From Ceratopteris richardii (Eukaryota; Streptophyta; Polypodiopsida; Polypodiales; Pteridaceae), in the NCBI GenBank assembly GCA_020310875.1, contig CM035439.1, positions 141,179,139 to 141,243,138 on the forward strand: 64,000 bases of DNA, given 5' to 3'. Positions 35,801-44,337 of the stretch are shown here, piece after piece. Numbering within the stretch: the stretch's first letter is position 1; the number at the start of each line of letters is the position of its first letter. The position numbers and the translations under genes are program-made. The notes under the pieces were generated by a model. It did not search any database, had not been told where the DNA came from, and saw only the letters and a list, made by a program, of their open reading frames with translations.

Positions 35801-36309
35801 AGTTTAGGCCACCCAAAGGAAGCGGCACCAGACAAATATGGGTGCCAAAAGGACAAAAAGCACCGAAGAACTCCAACCAAGCAGAGATCGACAAGAAAAA
35901 GGCAAGGCAGAAACAGAATCGGTATCCACCATCCCCTCGACCTCCTTCTACAGGTCCGACCATTCGACAAATTTGGATCGCCAAGAAATACCTTACCCAT
36001 AGACCCACACCCACGCAGATTTGGGTACCCAAACCATGTATCATAGCCCAACCCTTAAGCCATGTAATATATACCCCTCACAAATCCTTCCATCCCTCAA
36101 CACCACCACACCCGATACTACCTTTTGCCCCTCAGCAGAAACCCACCACCCACTCAAAGACTCTTAGGAAATGGATACCGAAGCGTGTCCAACCGTCTTC
36201 CCCTAACCCATTGTCTAACTACCCCCTGACTAACATACAAGCTTGTACTAAATTACTAACCGTTAAACCTTGTAATAATTCACCCACCATCATCGCACAT
36301 CACTCATAA
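26857..36309 (+). CDS. Gag-Pol polyprotein of the young Ty3/gypsy element
   Basis: One frame of about 3,150 codons runs from the ATG at 26857 ('MNLRSGKHIG'). In order: the gag core (about 27890-28380); three zinc knuckles of form C-X2-C-X3-H-X4-C (28522-28560, 29113-29151, 29203-29241); a Gln/Lys-rich linker; retropepsin with DSGAG (30514) and 'MILGRPF'; RT (about 31680-32400) with 'FGLTNAPATFQ' and YVDD (32230-32241); RNase H with 'HVDAS' and 'TDHQALLYL'; and two H2C2 zinc modules (33184-33414 and 33565-33792). The integrase core follows, with D at 33874, D at 34060 and E at 34168 (D-D-35-E). After the integrase C-terminal domain comes a second retropepsin-like segment (DSGAA at 35002, 'LILGQDWL' about 35203). 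A Pro/Arg-rich tail has four 'QIWVPK'-like motifs. The frame is uninterrupted. How Gag and Pol levels are balanced is not apparent. Confidence 0.95.
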   Translation: MNLRSGKHIGKSDRRSLRSSEASVRTTARSWAQQLNSNYPYASSDTSESEMAFSADRPEGGSHVAYLEKPEGPYRTQLEFLRTNRLGARIYEDGLQRQVVQLHNPDQPIGLERPVVKFERDAYIDKEGTMYVLSTQPNDTNEFGTIQLETETKFQGKEPLEEPRTPRGKSVLTRVLIPEWIPQDNRSIELFVNKETDEAFWRYRKEHPGEIGIITIYEFKDPDTPGKVVYLDETSERVFVVPERAKNTYTWRGELIFPPSRTNMNTSQQGAGTSSAHGHQREGNNERPEVSFTHPIGRDRTTTNTNRMERQRDHGIPGGRDDFPLPRPREHARVLRPTQLVKSMKNYFDGTGDPYDHVAEFKQVLRAEQVEDMFTQYNAFGLTLKNTALTWFQPLQQRQFRDIHHFLESFITEFSKSGIRHDTSSLIHSFKQTPQETVRLAGRRFRQYVERCPMQELPSQAKQVSLFLDGLLSAKLRSYVYLKEPRTLEECVRICIDIEDNLGDELELSKVYKDSDCSSLASTKLSSSIEDLAEKVAQKLGVSSKQVPKLPTNVRCYTCGGNHLANVCPNAPQPQANPSGQYCTIERRYTNHTAQDCPYNKQTVRQNYPQTYQQPGRYQGQYNAQPYYYRPPQNYPYQAQQRPQPVLAQQPPPPANVISVKYAAAEENLSRALVPSSPLITESDPNSNSFDSTHVTSPPAYYTESPEHVETYHYDSPPMEPSWEPDYTNVMYANPNPRPQLRQQRPQGPRGPCFRCQGDHFIKDCPHPPIARQSQYYNIQGFCADCGKEHIIKDCPKNPVNASNVTPINVIGIVNNADGSNPTYVPIQAITRAQALLQNQQLNHEKVAGTSEVAESSSKKTKSWKDSRERIKRKWSKKISELEGSLRESRAKIQELASQEVNQEDPAPKSGSVLAEPIPEDLDMMFRAYQARLKEGPLVTEMSKNYPRADLEIERTKLCMKMVELAQALFEASRYLNWNNMAKPKLHFQGLMERLEHLIESKEKKDQHRNPIVTETQERNAPSLSQVPNTESQDNLSSIHRYSHEFLREIQEEKWRKEQGTHPPIQEIDDLQEQFPQDIPSIYDDVEVEQLSEPTGFESNSLQELPQFTGPWEAKSISMRAPTIIVRNEESVIPRNTEVIKNTKIQCNLTLEELLKVKPELWKHVANQFPELATTPSQIGSHKKVPEIPVEKIGDVSEGEEGNTYLPITHQGYTTKAILDSGAGVAIATTALWKRWGKPALRPTRMKLQMADGHIEKPLGLLEGISLTTCGVEFEHTFTICDFAKNRAYEMILGRPFMRLLQIVQDWGTNSLYLQHLGVTTKVNVKDYSHRDVPPIQWNTIHKTPAETESVHSLESDPSWLHEDTHLWMCKVAKQEEERLEARTLGAEQHPRTLQDPAYAPVVFPDEEFEPHGWAEILATMDVAINEEQWTPHCDEDGYDISVFTIEPIMGDAILEEYEPNIDAFEDASDFDLESILMDPPFASEEEYFYEVETHTQRHEEITNEVRLATEVTTKSEGKKRKKQETMSEKEESLFEVPDNFKKYEIEDRRIMVRMPNRKVNDGQVYDNREKTKKVIVAIEGEEEKCTYIGHDLTTEEEEELVALLREYRDVFAWSYKDLKGVDPDICSHRIPMTPDAKPTKQKPYTYNDNYAAKIKEEIDRLIEAGFIYEIEHTEWVSPIVVVPKKNGKLCVCINLKKVNAATIRDSYPLPITEHLLERVAGKEVYSFLDGFSGYNQVAIAPEDQHKTAFATEWGIFAFRVMPFGLTNAPATFQRLMCHVFKEFLRKSLEVYVDDLCAHSNIRQTHIPELRQIFDKCREYQVCLNPEKCVFMVRQGKILGHIVSKNGISTDEEKVKVIAELPRPTNVKEVQAFMGHCGYYRRFIHMYAIIAKPLYSLLTNFEWTDECENSFNELKRRLCSAPILTTPDWSKPFHVHVDASNYAIGCVLAQPTNEGNIDLPIAYASRQLNAAERNYTTTEREGLGMIYAVKKFRHYLLANKFKFFTDHQALLYLVNKPCNTGRLIRWFLLLMEYDFEVVVRKGKTHLRADHLSRLTSGEAPQGVADELPDAYLFNLEIAPEWAKPIVPILTYGPKNPRIEIKEGEITKSQRYQIMAGSIYKQDNQKILACCVDESEHANWLQLAHVGALKQHHSKHRTLQTLHRLGVYWPTMEADVYKLCKECHVCCERPPIEHATLYHVSLTPDWSEPLVTYLRTNTFPQGMTLARQRSLEQEAQDYSLIGDNLYKRGRDGYLRQCVHESDYLSILETAHQGVAGGHFGPDRIVKAILFAGLWWPTLHMDAHTYVKRCDVCQRTQFPTRRDEMPLKPMMGGRAFSKWGIDFVGPINPPAKGTHAEYIIVATDYLTKWVEAKATRKNDAHTTAKFLFENVFTRYGLPIELVSDRGTHFLNQVIEYLLQDFMVIHKKSAPYHPQANGQAESTNKILCTVLTKLVNNKRSDWDKQLHHAVWAYRVAYKTVLNATPFQMVFGQNAVLPLDFLISTLKVAQEHQWTGHELSARIMDLERLGETRLKAAAGIYATKKRQKAYFDAHVKDKGLKEGDLVLVYTLKQHARKLEKRGYGPMIINRLSTSGAVQLATLEGDIMPNYISGCRVKLYQEPLTEDMLRRLTLAKKRKEEENRIRAEAQAEAIERIKRMKLRRQGLGREHYNHLETSPRYPMAMCQVKSTTHPSIVDRRPFITVRLEHGNPCQELRALIDSGAATSAIRWSHYKDSGIQMRPIEAYLIGLGGMETPCMGEVDLPILIKDVTMTAKLLVCHDDDLIEPLILGQDWLYDHSVDLNLRQGSLQIGTLEQKRVIPLDFPNGIPPDGCNPRPYETHATEDRKIFDQLNHATSTPTHSGLAIDSCQSEGRQEIFPGTSCKLEDAVTQLQGQMDTISGQVGCISDHMSTTPYGAHPSKLVADWPRLKLKNASLPNGQVTQVLDLPSFPKQSVHSTSLPQPRQSQPRRRNPDRLQYQKTQQGRQFRPPKGSGTRQIWVPKGQKAPKNSNQAEIDKKKARQKQNRYPPSPRPPSTGPTIRQIWIAKKYLTHRPTPTQIWVPKPCIIAQPLSHVIYTPHKSFHPSTPPHPILPFAPQQKPTTHSKTLRKWIPKRVQPSSPNPLSNYPLTNIQACTKLLTVKPCNNSPTIIAHHS

Positions 36310-36419
36310 TCTCGTCTCATCAAGAAATGTATGCATGATCTGAAACGTGTAGGAGTCTAGAGACCTGCACTTGTGCTGCAAGAAAACATTGCATCCATCA
36401 CATCACAACACTTGGCTAC

Positions 36420-36540
36420 ACGGGTTACGCATCAGTTATGGAAAGGGATTGCGGTCTCACTTTAATGGGATCATAATTAATTTCCATGCTAATGTGTTAA
36501 TCTTTTGTAGCAGATCTTTCCCATTAACGCATCAGTCATC
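36420..36540 (+). promoter_or_regulatory. Conserved non-coding block with candidate splice acceptor before the extra ORF
   Basis: This region, with GGATTGCGGTCTCAC, TTAATGGGATCATAATTAAT and TGTGTTAATCTTTTGTAGCAG, is nearly identical to the equivalent block in E4 (63799-63925, minus). TTTTGTAGCAG (ending 36513) resembles a plant 3' splice site, 28 nt before the extra ORF's ATG. Env-position ORFs of some plant gypsy elements are known to be made from spliced RNAs; use here is inferred. Confidence 0.5.
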
Positions 36541-39500
36541 ATGCAAACCGACGAAGGACCATCAGGAGCAGGCCCCAGTGTAGCGGCAGTGCCCCTCAAT
36601 GTTTTACGAGCAGAATCCCACCCGACTGCTCCACCGCCAGAATTCCAAGGATTTCCAGGGCCCATGCCGATCGACAACCCACCTATGGGCTACACAGAAA
36701 AGATACACCGTAACTCTCACTGGTTTCAGGGACTTGCAGGACCCTTAGCGGACGTGGATTTCATATTTGAATCTACTTTGACGTTTGATGACCGCACTTG
36801 GGGAAAATACCAATTCTTCTCCAGAGAGTTCGAAGACCTACAGAACACCCAGGACCTAACTCACGTTTGGGCCAGAGCCGGCTTCACGGAGTATTTCAGT
36901 GATCCTCTGCCCAAACCTGACTTTTACAGGTGTTATTATCTAATTACTACTTTGCTGGCCTCAGAGAATAAGGACATCCCAGGAACTTTTATTTTGCCCT
37001 CTTTAGTGGATGATCCACCTTACAAAAGGTTTTACCTCTCAAAGGATTTAATCAGGGCTGCCATCAAGATTCATGGAACCCACACGCCCACAGATCGAGA
37101 AAGATTAGTTCCAGACCCTATGAAACGTGGGGATGTCACTAAGTGGGAGGAGATCTCAGCAATTACACCTGAGCTGTCAAAGCCGCTACGGATATGCATG
37201 CAACATTTTGCATTCCCCGCTCAGGACAGATTTACCATGCCACACAAAAGAATATGGTTCGGATTGTACTTAGCGTGTACCGGACCTCAGACTGTTGATC
37301 TGGCGAGCTGGATCATTGATCAAATGTATTTGGCACAACACAGATGGGAACGCAAGAAAGTGCTTAATGGATGTTGTGCACTGACAAGAATTGTTTATAT
37401 GTGCTTGGCTTATGACTTGCCAATTGAACGTGCATTAACAGGAGAAGAGCTGAAAGCATTCAAGGGAACTACGAAGAAAGCCAGGAAGCCCAGCAGAACA
37501 CGGGCAGGTAAGCGCATGAGAGGCACCATTCCTTGCCTTCAAGTGCCAGAGTCACCATCACCACAACCCTCTCCAGAGCGATCACCAACCAAAGCCGCTC
37601 CCACAGTACAACCTATTCGCATAAGGTTGTCTAGACCAGTGGTCACGGAGGGCACGACTAGTACCGCTGCACCTCAGGCAGCAGCCACCACAGAACCCAC
37701 CACCAACACAGCAGAAGCTCCCACCACTATTGGTGCAGAAGCCTTTTCTTTTCCAATACCACACATGGAGGCAGAACCCATAAACACCACATTTGACTTT
37801 GAGATGCTGGATGCATTCTCAAATGAATTCCAGTTTTCAGAAGCACAAATGTTCTCTCAGGAATATGAACGACCTAGTTACCCGACCACACCGCGGGATC
37901 TGCCACAAGGACAAGCTGTGTCAAGCTCTGATGATGAACGAACCGCCACCGACGATGACGAAGGTGATGACGAAGCTAGTCAGGGCACGTATGATTCCCA
38001 AGGGCAAGGACAGACAGACGACCAAGGCCAACAAACCAAAGCACATGGCGACACCAGCACATATGAAGATGAGACTTTTGAAGCCGCAGCATACACGCTG
38101 GCCATCAAGAAATTATATCGTACGATGGAGAAAGTCTGGGCACGGAAGAAGTTAACTGAAGAGGAGAGCCAGGCATTAATTGAACAGGAACTCATCTCCG
38201 GAGGATTCGAAGACGCATACATCAAAGGGTTCAGAGAATTAGTTAAATCGGTCGGCTCCAATGAAGCACTCAGGTACTTACAAAGAAAACAACTACCACA
38301 GTTTGACCCCCGCCGAGTACGACTACTTTCAAAGCCCGGAGAGTATATTCGCGTACCAACAGGAGCTCAGTCTTCAGCACAAGCCAGGGAAGCACGCCTC
38401 GTCCCCGAAAGTTCACTGACCGCAGAACCCATCCTTGTAGATTCCCCACCACGTACTACCGTTGTACATACCACCCCTATCCTTGAAATAACATCCACAC
38501 CCTCTACTCCTCTCTCACCTCATGTATCACCGACCCATCCTGTATCCCCTGCACACCCACCTGCTCCTCCAACATCCACACCAGTCCATGGCAACATAGC
38601 CACAACCTTTACCCCGCCCATTCATGCCACCATGCCCGCACCCACCCCACCTCGTCTACTTGTCAATCCCTTCATCCCTTCATCCTTCCCATCCTTTCCA
38701 CCACTTTTAAGACAACCTTTCACCTTTCTAACCCCACTAACCTTCTCACCAGTTTCACCTCCTCAACCCACCGTAACCCCTATTTCCCCTTTTCACCAAG
38801 CTACTCCAGCCATCCCCCCTGTAAATTACTCTACATTTGTAAATCCCGTCTTCACACCTACACAACCACCCACATACACACCACTTTTCACAGTCACCGC
38901 ACTTGACACGTCCAATGACATGGACATATCACCATCCACCTCACCAGCACCCACTCCACTCACAGCACCATCATATTTAGGCACGTCACAATTTTCCACA
39001 ATCACCACTGCATCCACCTTCCCAACCCCATTCCCCATCCCCGCTGCATCTACCTCCACTGCATCTTCAATTAGCACTCCATTACTATTATCACCCACCA
39101 TAGACACGGCACTGCAACACATGTTCACATGCATGACACAAGTAAGAGATGAGTTCGCATCTCTTGGCAACAACTATCAACAGCTGCAGAGGACTACAAA
39201 TGAATTACAGTCGCAGCTTAATTCATTATCAATTGAGAATGCCTCACTGAACAGTCGATACCAAGATTTACGAGAGGCCTATCACAAATTAGAACTAGAA
39301 AGTGAAGAGAAAACGAAAGAAGCCACGGCGGATTTGGACAACCTACTTCGAGCCCAAACGATTAGAAACGCGACACTGACACGGAATATGGGCCTACTCA
39401 GAAGACACTTAGCCGCAGCCCAGGAGGAGAACGTGAGACTCCAAGCGTAGAATAGAGAAAACTTGGAGGCGGCATTGGATCATCCAGAACAACCACTAAG

Positions 39501-40963
39501 TCCGAGCAGATTCAAGGCAATCCCATCCGAGTCGATGCGGATGTTGCTAGATGACCATGTTCGATTGCTCGAGGACTATGATCGCATGAATGAAGAGCAT
39601 CAAAAGTTAAAGGAAGATCACAAGCTACTCCAGCTCAGAGAACCGGCAACAGAGCAAGTACAAGTAGCAGCAGAATTACCAGCACCCGTGGACCCTGCCC
39701 CTAAAATTTTAGAGGAACTCAACGCACTCCGGGCCCAGGTAACAAATCTTGAATCTAGAATTGCAGTCTATGAAGCACCTCCAAGGCCAGACTCCCCACC
39801 TGAGCTACCAGCTGAGGAAGAAACCGTCACTATCCCGGTGGAGGAGACATTTGAAGAGGCATACGAGCCGATACCCATCCCAGGCGGACGTGTCACGGCC
39901 GAAGGCCAGATGACCTATGAATTACCTACCCCCGCGTGGATGAAGACAGTTGAAGAACTCGGAACAACACATTCGGCCAGAGTAGAGGCACAGTTACATG
40001 CCATGGCCATGATTGAAGAGAGAATTTTACAGTCACCATTCTTTGCTCATTTGGCCCCGAGACGCTACATATCTGGGCATGAGCTCCAATATAAACCGTA
40101 CTTCATGTTAATGGCCGAATACCAGCTGGCCATAGAAAAGCGAACTGGCAAGAAGCCATCTCATGCAACCCAGTTCGAGCCTGAAGACTTGCCACTGGAT
40201 GCGCAACAAGGCACTATTTATCAACCAGATTGGCGTACACGTCTTTTACAGGAGTACCCAGAAATGATGAGCACATGGGTGAAAGCGCCCTTACACTTAA
40301 AATTTAACCCATGCTGGGGACCAGTACCACGACGCCGCTCCTGGACTGCATTCGCTATCAAAGTACAAAACAATAGGCAGTGTCAGGATTGGCTGAATTA
40401 CCCCTACTTCAAGCCGCCCACCGAGTTGCCCACTGTTGGTTATATGATGGCTACAATCCGTCACTGGCTCCCTCGCCTGAAGCATATGGATGATATCGCA
40501 GCGCATATGACTGTCAAAATTTTTGACATGATGCAAATGATATTTAAAGTCTTCCGACGCGTCAAGGCACCGCATGTAAACACCCCGGGATTTGAGCATG
40601 GTAACTTTGACCTAGTATACGACATGAGCACAACGCCATCGCTCCGGGTGTGTTATGCCTGGCACTACAGAATCAAATACCTACCGGCATGCTACAAGCA
40701 GACGTTCGAAGAAATGTTCACCACCGGCTTTTGGGAATACCATTCCGAGGTATTCATCAGCAGGCCCACACATTTATTGCAACTTTTTGCCTGTGAACGA
40801 ATGGTTTATTCCACGCATTATCAACTCCCGCCACCCGACGAACCGCAACCTATTGACTGGGAGAAACTCGAGGCTGATCTGGCCCGAGGCATTCATATCT
40901 CAGAGCACACCCTCGCTCAAGACCTCCTACAGAACTATATCCGGCAGACCGCACAACAAGGTT

Positions 40964-40979
40964 CTGTCGAGGACGACAG
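40964..40979 (+). other. Pre-PPT stem-loop, young element
   Basis: CTGTC, GAGGAC, GACAG can form a 5-bp stem with a 6-nt loop, ending just before the polypurine tract (40981-40997). The same hairpin recurs in E1, E2, E4 and E5. Confidence 0.5.
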
Positions 40980-40980
40980 A

Positions 40981-40997
40981 AGCGAGAGGGAGGGGGG
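40981..40997 (+). promoter_or_regulatory. Polypurine tract of the young element
   Basis: AGCGAGAGGGAGGGGGG directly precedes the 3' LTR and should prime plus-strand DNA synthesis. It lies inside the extra ORF, encoding part of a 'SEREGG' segment. Confidence 0.9.
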
Positions 40998-41657
40998 TGT
41001 TGGAAGCAGTCAGAGGCACAGTCAGAGGCACAGACGACATGGAAGCATGTAAAGACGGAGCAGGGAGCCAGTCGGATTATTTTTTCAAACAAATATGTTC
41101 TTATTATTTCTTCAAACATCCAACAGTGATTTTCATCACTCCTATAACATATGTAATATAGACAAAACCCCATTTTGTAATCCATAGCTCCATTTTGTGC
41201 AAGCCGAGGAGTCCTCGAGCTTGAGGAGCTTAGGTAGAATGCGCGTACCAATTTTCGTTATTTTTAGACATCGTTTACCCTTCCAAATAGCCTCTAGGAC
41301 CTATTTTTTAACTAGGCCGGTCACTAGATGTGAAACCGGTCAAAACTAGTCTAGAAACTATAAAAAGAGCTAGAGAGCTCATTTTTGGGGTGGTTCATTT
41401 TGGTTAGTGTGAGCATAGAGCTAGTTTGAGCTTGTAAGAGCATTCTTGAGTAATAGAGCTAATTTCCCACCTTCCATTGTGTCTTGCTTGTCTCTTCATT
41501 GTGTGTGTGCATGTGTGTGTGCATCTTTGTGCTTCTCACCTTCACTCTCACATCATCTCACGTTCACGATCTTCATATCACTCCTACCTCTCCCACGGAT
41601 TGACATTAAGGAGGTGACGCTTCTTAACGTGGTATTTACCATTGTGCTAGAGCAACA
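40998..41657 (+). mobile_element. 3' LTR of the young element
   Basis: The 660-bp LTR is identical to 24133-24792 except at one base near its start. Its TATA box is at 41359-41365. It is followed by AGGAC (41658-41662), matching the bases before the 5' LTR. Confidence 0.97.
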
Positions 41658-41662
41658 AGGAC
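41658..41662 (+). repeat. Target site duplication AGGAC, right arm
   Basis: This matches 24128-24132. In LINE-2 the corresponding site occurs once, uninterrupted, within the coding sequence. Confidence 0.95.
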
Positions 41663-44337
41663 TCCCTATTGCTCCAGGCCTTGATAAGCCATTTAGCCGC
41701 CAGCTTGTTAGCCAACCCAGCAATATCCAAAATACCCAAGCCCCCTGAGTCTTTAGGGCTAATGCAAGTTTCCCATTTGATTTTGGGAACCCCCCTTCTG
41801 TTGGGGTCCCCAGTCCAAAGGAAGTTCCTGCAGATTCTTTCTACTTTGGCCAAGTCTTTCTCCTTAGGTCTCCAACACGAGAGAAAGTAAATAATTGTAG
41901 ACAACATAAAAGTGTTAATGACTATAGCACGTCCTGCCAGGTTGACTTGCATACCTTTCCAGTGATTCAGCTTGCTATCCAGCTTGGATAGCACCCAGTT
42001 CCATCGTTGGTCCATTGAGATGTTGAAACCCATCGGAATGCCAAGGAGACGGAAGATTTGACCGCTAGGGATGACTTGACACCCCCGATCCACCAACAAT
42101 TGGGGAGTAGTCCCGCTGATTGCTCTAAAAGCAGTTTTAGCATGGTTGATTTTTGAGCCTGATGCCACACAAAAGGTGTGGAGGCACCACCAAAACACCT
42201 CAATGCTGTTTATATCGTTATGCACAAAGGCATTCATGTCATCAGCAAAAAGTCTCACTACCATTTGGCCGTGATTTAGAGGTAAGGAAAGACCCTTGAG
42301 ATTGCCAGCGTCCATGTGATGTTTTAATAGGCAGCTGAGTCCATTCGAGGCGATAGCGAATAGTAAAGGAGCCAGAGGGCAGCCTTGCCTAATTGATCTT
42401 TTTAAACGAATGGGCTTAGAGAGCTTACCGTTGATGTTTATTCTAGTTGAAGCATTTCCAAGAAGAGTGGAAACCATCTTCGTGAACTTTTGGCTGCATC
42501 CAAGGTCTTTCAATGATTGAAGAATAAAGTCCCATTCCAATCTGTCATACGCTTTGTCGAAGTCGATCTTAATGAAAACTAGATCTTGAGCAGACTCCTC
42601 AGCAAAGGCAAGGCCTTCCCAAATATCAATAATTGCTTCAAGTATAGATCTACCTTTGATGAAACCTTTCTGGTCCTCGCACAGCCATGACTTTAAATGG
42701 CAGGAGATTCTGTTGGCGATAACTTTTGCAACTATCTTGTATCCAGTTTGGAGCATGGTAATCGGACGCCAGTTTTCAATTTTGTTCTTATCTCCCCGTT
42801 TGTGGATTAACTTGATGACGCCATTATTCAGGCACTCAGGGAGGGCACCGAAGGAGAGAGCCTCTTGCCACACGAGGCGCAGTGGGGTGGCCACCTGAAG
42901 TTTGAAGGACTTGAAAAACTCATTGGTAAGGCCATCTGGACCCGGACTTTTCCCATTGGGAAGGGCATCAATAACCTCGATAATTTCATTCTCGGAGATG
43001 TTAGCATCCAGAAGAGCAATCAAGTTCTGTGGGATTCTGGTTTGAGCAACCCTTGAGATGGTTGCCATGGAGTCGCGCCTGTGGGGGGAAAGAGGAGTCG
43101 AGACCCCGAGAAGATTGGTAAAGTGTTCGACGATGATAGTTCTATTCTCCACTTCCGTGCAACATTCAGCTCCATTGTTATCGACCATTAGGGGGATGGA
43201 TTCTCTAGCTTGTTTCCTTTTGAGGATGTTACACATCTCTTTCGTTGGTTTGTCGGCCTTCCCTGCCCACCAATCTTTGAAGAAAATTTGAAGATTTTTC
43301 CTTTGAACCTCCTCCTCTAATCTTAGCCTTCCCCTGATTTTCAAAAGACCCTGTTGGCAATGTTACTTACCTTTGTTCACCTCTTCTTCAAGCCGTGAGA
43401 GCCTCCGGTACACCGCTTCTCTTCTTTTTTTTCGAATTCCTCTTATAGCCTTTTGAGTCCTGATTAGAATTTTACGAGTCCTTTCTACTGCGTTTCTCCA
43501 ACACTTAGCCGGTTCATTACAGTAAGCAAAGGCTTCTGTCCACACCTCAGAAATTTCCTGGTGGACAGAGGGGAGGGAAAAGGATGTCTGACAAGCTTGA
43601 AACCAAGGAGCTTTCTGGAGCATGGGAATCGGTTTGAAGGACAGAGTAATCGGATAGTGGTCTGAGATAGTGAGGTCCATGTGTTGAGAAATCGAAGGAA
43701 TACCCCACTGAAGGATGGTGTTCTGATCGATGTAGCATCTATCAAGCCTTGCTTTCCTCAAAGAGTCCCCCGACTGGAGATTAGACCAGGAGAACCCCTG
43801 CCTGTCTTTCACTTCGACCAGGTCGAGATGGAGCTTGATTTTATCCCATATCTCTTTCTCCTAACCGTCAATAATTTTTCCTTTGTTATTCCATCGGTCC
43901 TCAGGAAACTCAACCATGTTGAAGTCCCCACAAATCAGAACATTGTGTGAGAGGGAGTCAAGGGAAGCCCAAGTATCCTTTCTATCTGCTTCGCCATTAG
44001 GGGCATAAATTGAGACCACAGTGAACTGGAAAGGAGACCCGAAAGAGGCAGCAATCCAACGATGATTCCGACCTTCAAAAGTCGAGGTCACATTGCTAGA
44101 AAAGGCGTGACTGATACCGATAGAAGCACCCCCCGTCCCTCTAGGGTGAGAAGTGGAGAACCAAAGGTGGTTTGGAGAAATGCATTTAAGCCGTCTTTGT
44201 AGATCCTCTCCGTCGATTTTAATCTCTTGTAAGCAAATAAAGTCAGGGGCGAAGCACATGTCTTTGAACCACTGGCCAAGAATCGAAGCTCTTGACGGGT
44301 CAGACAGACCCCTAACGTTTAGAGATGTGAGTTTCAT
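41663..44337 (-). pseudogene. LINE-1 ORF2, endonuclease and reverse transcriptase part (split and interrupted)
   Basis: It starts with the ATG at 44337 ('MKLTSLNVRGLSD'). The apurinic-type endonuclease shows 'LQEIKI', 'GDFNMVEF' and 'SDHYPITL'. The reverse transcriptase shows 'GKSPGPDGLTNEFF', 'KIDFDKAYDRLEW', 'RQGCPLAPLLF' and the catalytic 'FADDMNAF'. Compared with its relatives it has a CAG-to-TAG stop at 43861-43863 and a TTA-to-TAA stop at 43363-43365, with no frame change between. The LTR element then splits the frame at 41658, and the C-terminal part continues at 22983-24127. It is not functional as it stands. Confidence 0.88.

Larger units (their letters stand above)
36541..41052 (+). 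pseudogene. Family-A extra ORF of the young element, about 1,500 codons (one break)
   Basis: The start is the ATG at 36541 ('MQTDEGPSGAGP'). The N-terminal domain of about 300 residues ('HWFQGLAGPLADVD', 'LRICMQHFAFPAQDRFTMP', 'RKKVLNGCCALTRIVYM') loosely recalls domains annotated as plant transposon-associated proteins. A basic patch ('KKARKPSRTRAGKRMR') that could be a nuclear signal follows. Next come acidic and Gln-rich sequence, a Pro/Ser/Thr-rich stretch, a coiled coil (about 39120-39450) and a C-terminal domain ('PRRRSWTAFAIKVQ', 'GYMMATIRHWLP', 'KIFDMMQMIFKVFRRVKAPHVNT', 'YKQTFEEMFTTGF'). It passes through the polypurine tract and ends 55 nt inside the 3' LTR. No signal peptide or membrane span is seen, so it does not look like an envelope. 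It has about one break. The function is unknown. Confidence 0.85.
24133..41657 (+). mobile_element. Young, nearly whole Ty3/gypsy retrotransposon with extra 3' ORF
   Basis: This 17,525-bp element has 660-bp LTRs, a tRNA-Asp-type primer site, a 2-kb leader with a CATCGCGA repeat array, one continuous gag-pol frame, a long extra ORF and a polypurine tract. RT comes before integrase, which makes it Ty3/gypsy. No chromodomain is seen. The primer site and extra 3' ORF resemble non-chromoviral plant lineages (Athila/Tat-like), but the two H2C2 modules and second protease-like domain do not match any lineage I know. The LTRs differ at one position, so the insertion is very recent, perhaps tens of thousands of years if a grass-like rate applied. 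It looks almost whole, with about one break, in the extra ORF. E4, E6 and E7 are relatives. Confidence 0.95.

Noticed and set aside
36541-41052. Extra ORF as a retroviral envelope gene
   Set aside because: The position fits, but no signal peptide, hydrophobic fusion segment or membrane anchor is visible. The protein is a coiled-coil, Pro/Ser-rich one with a basic patch.
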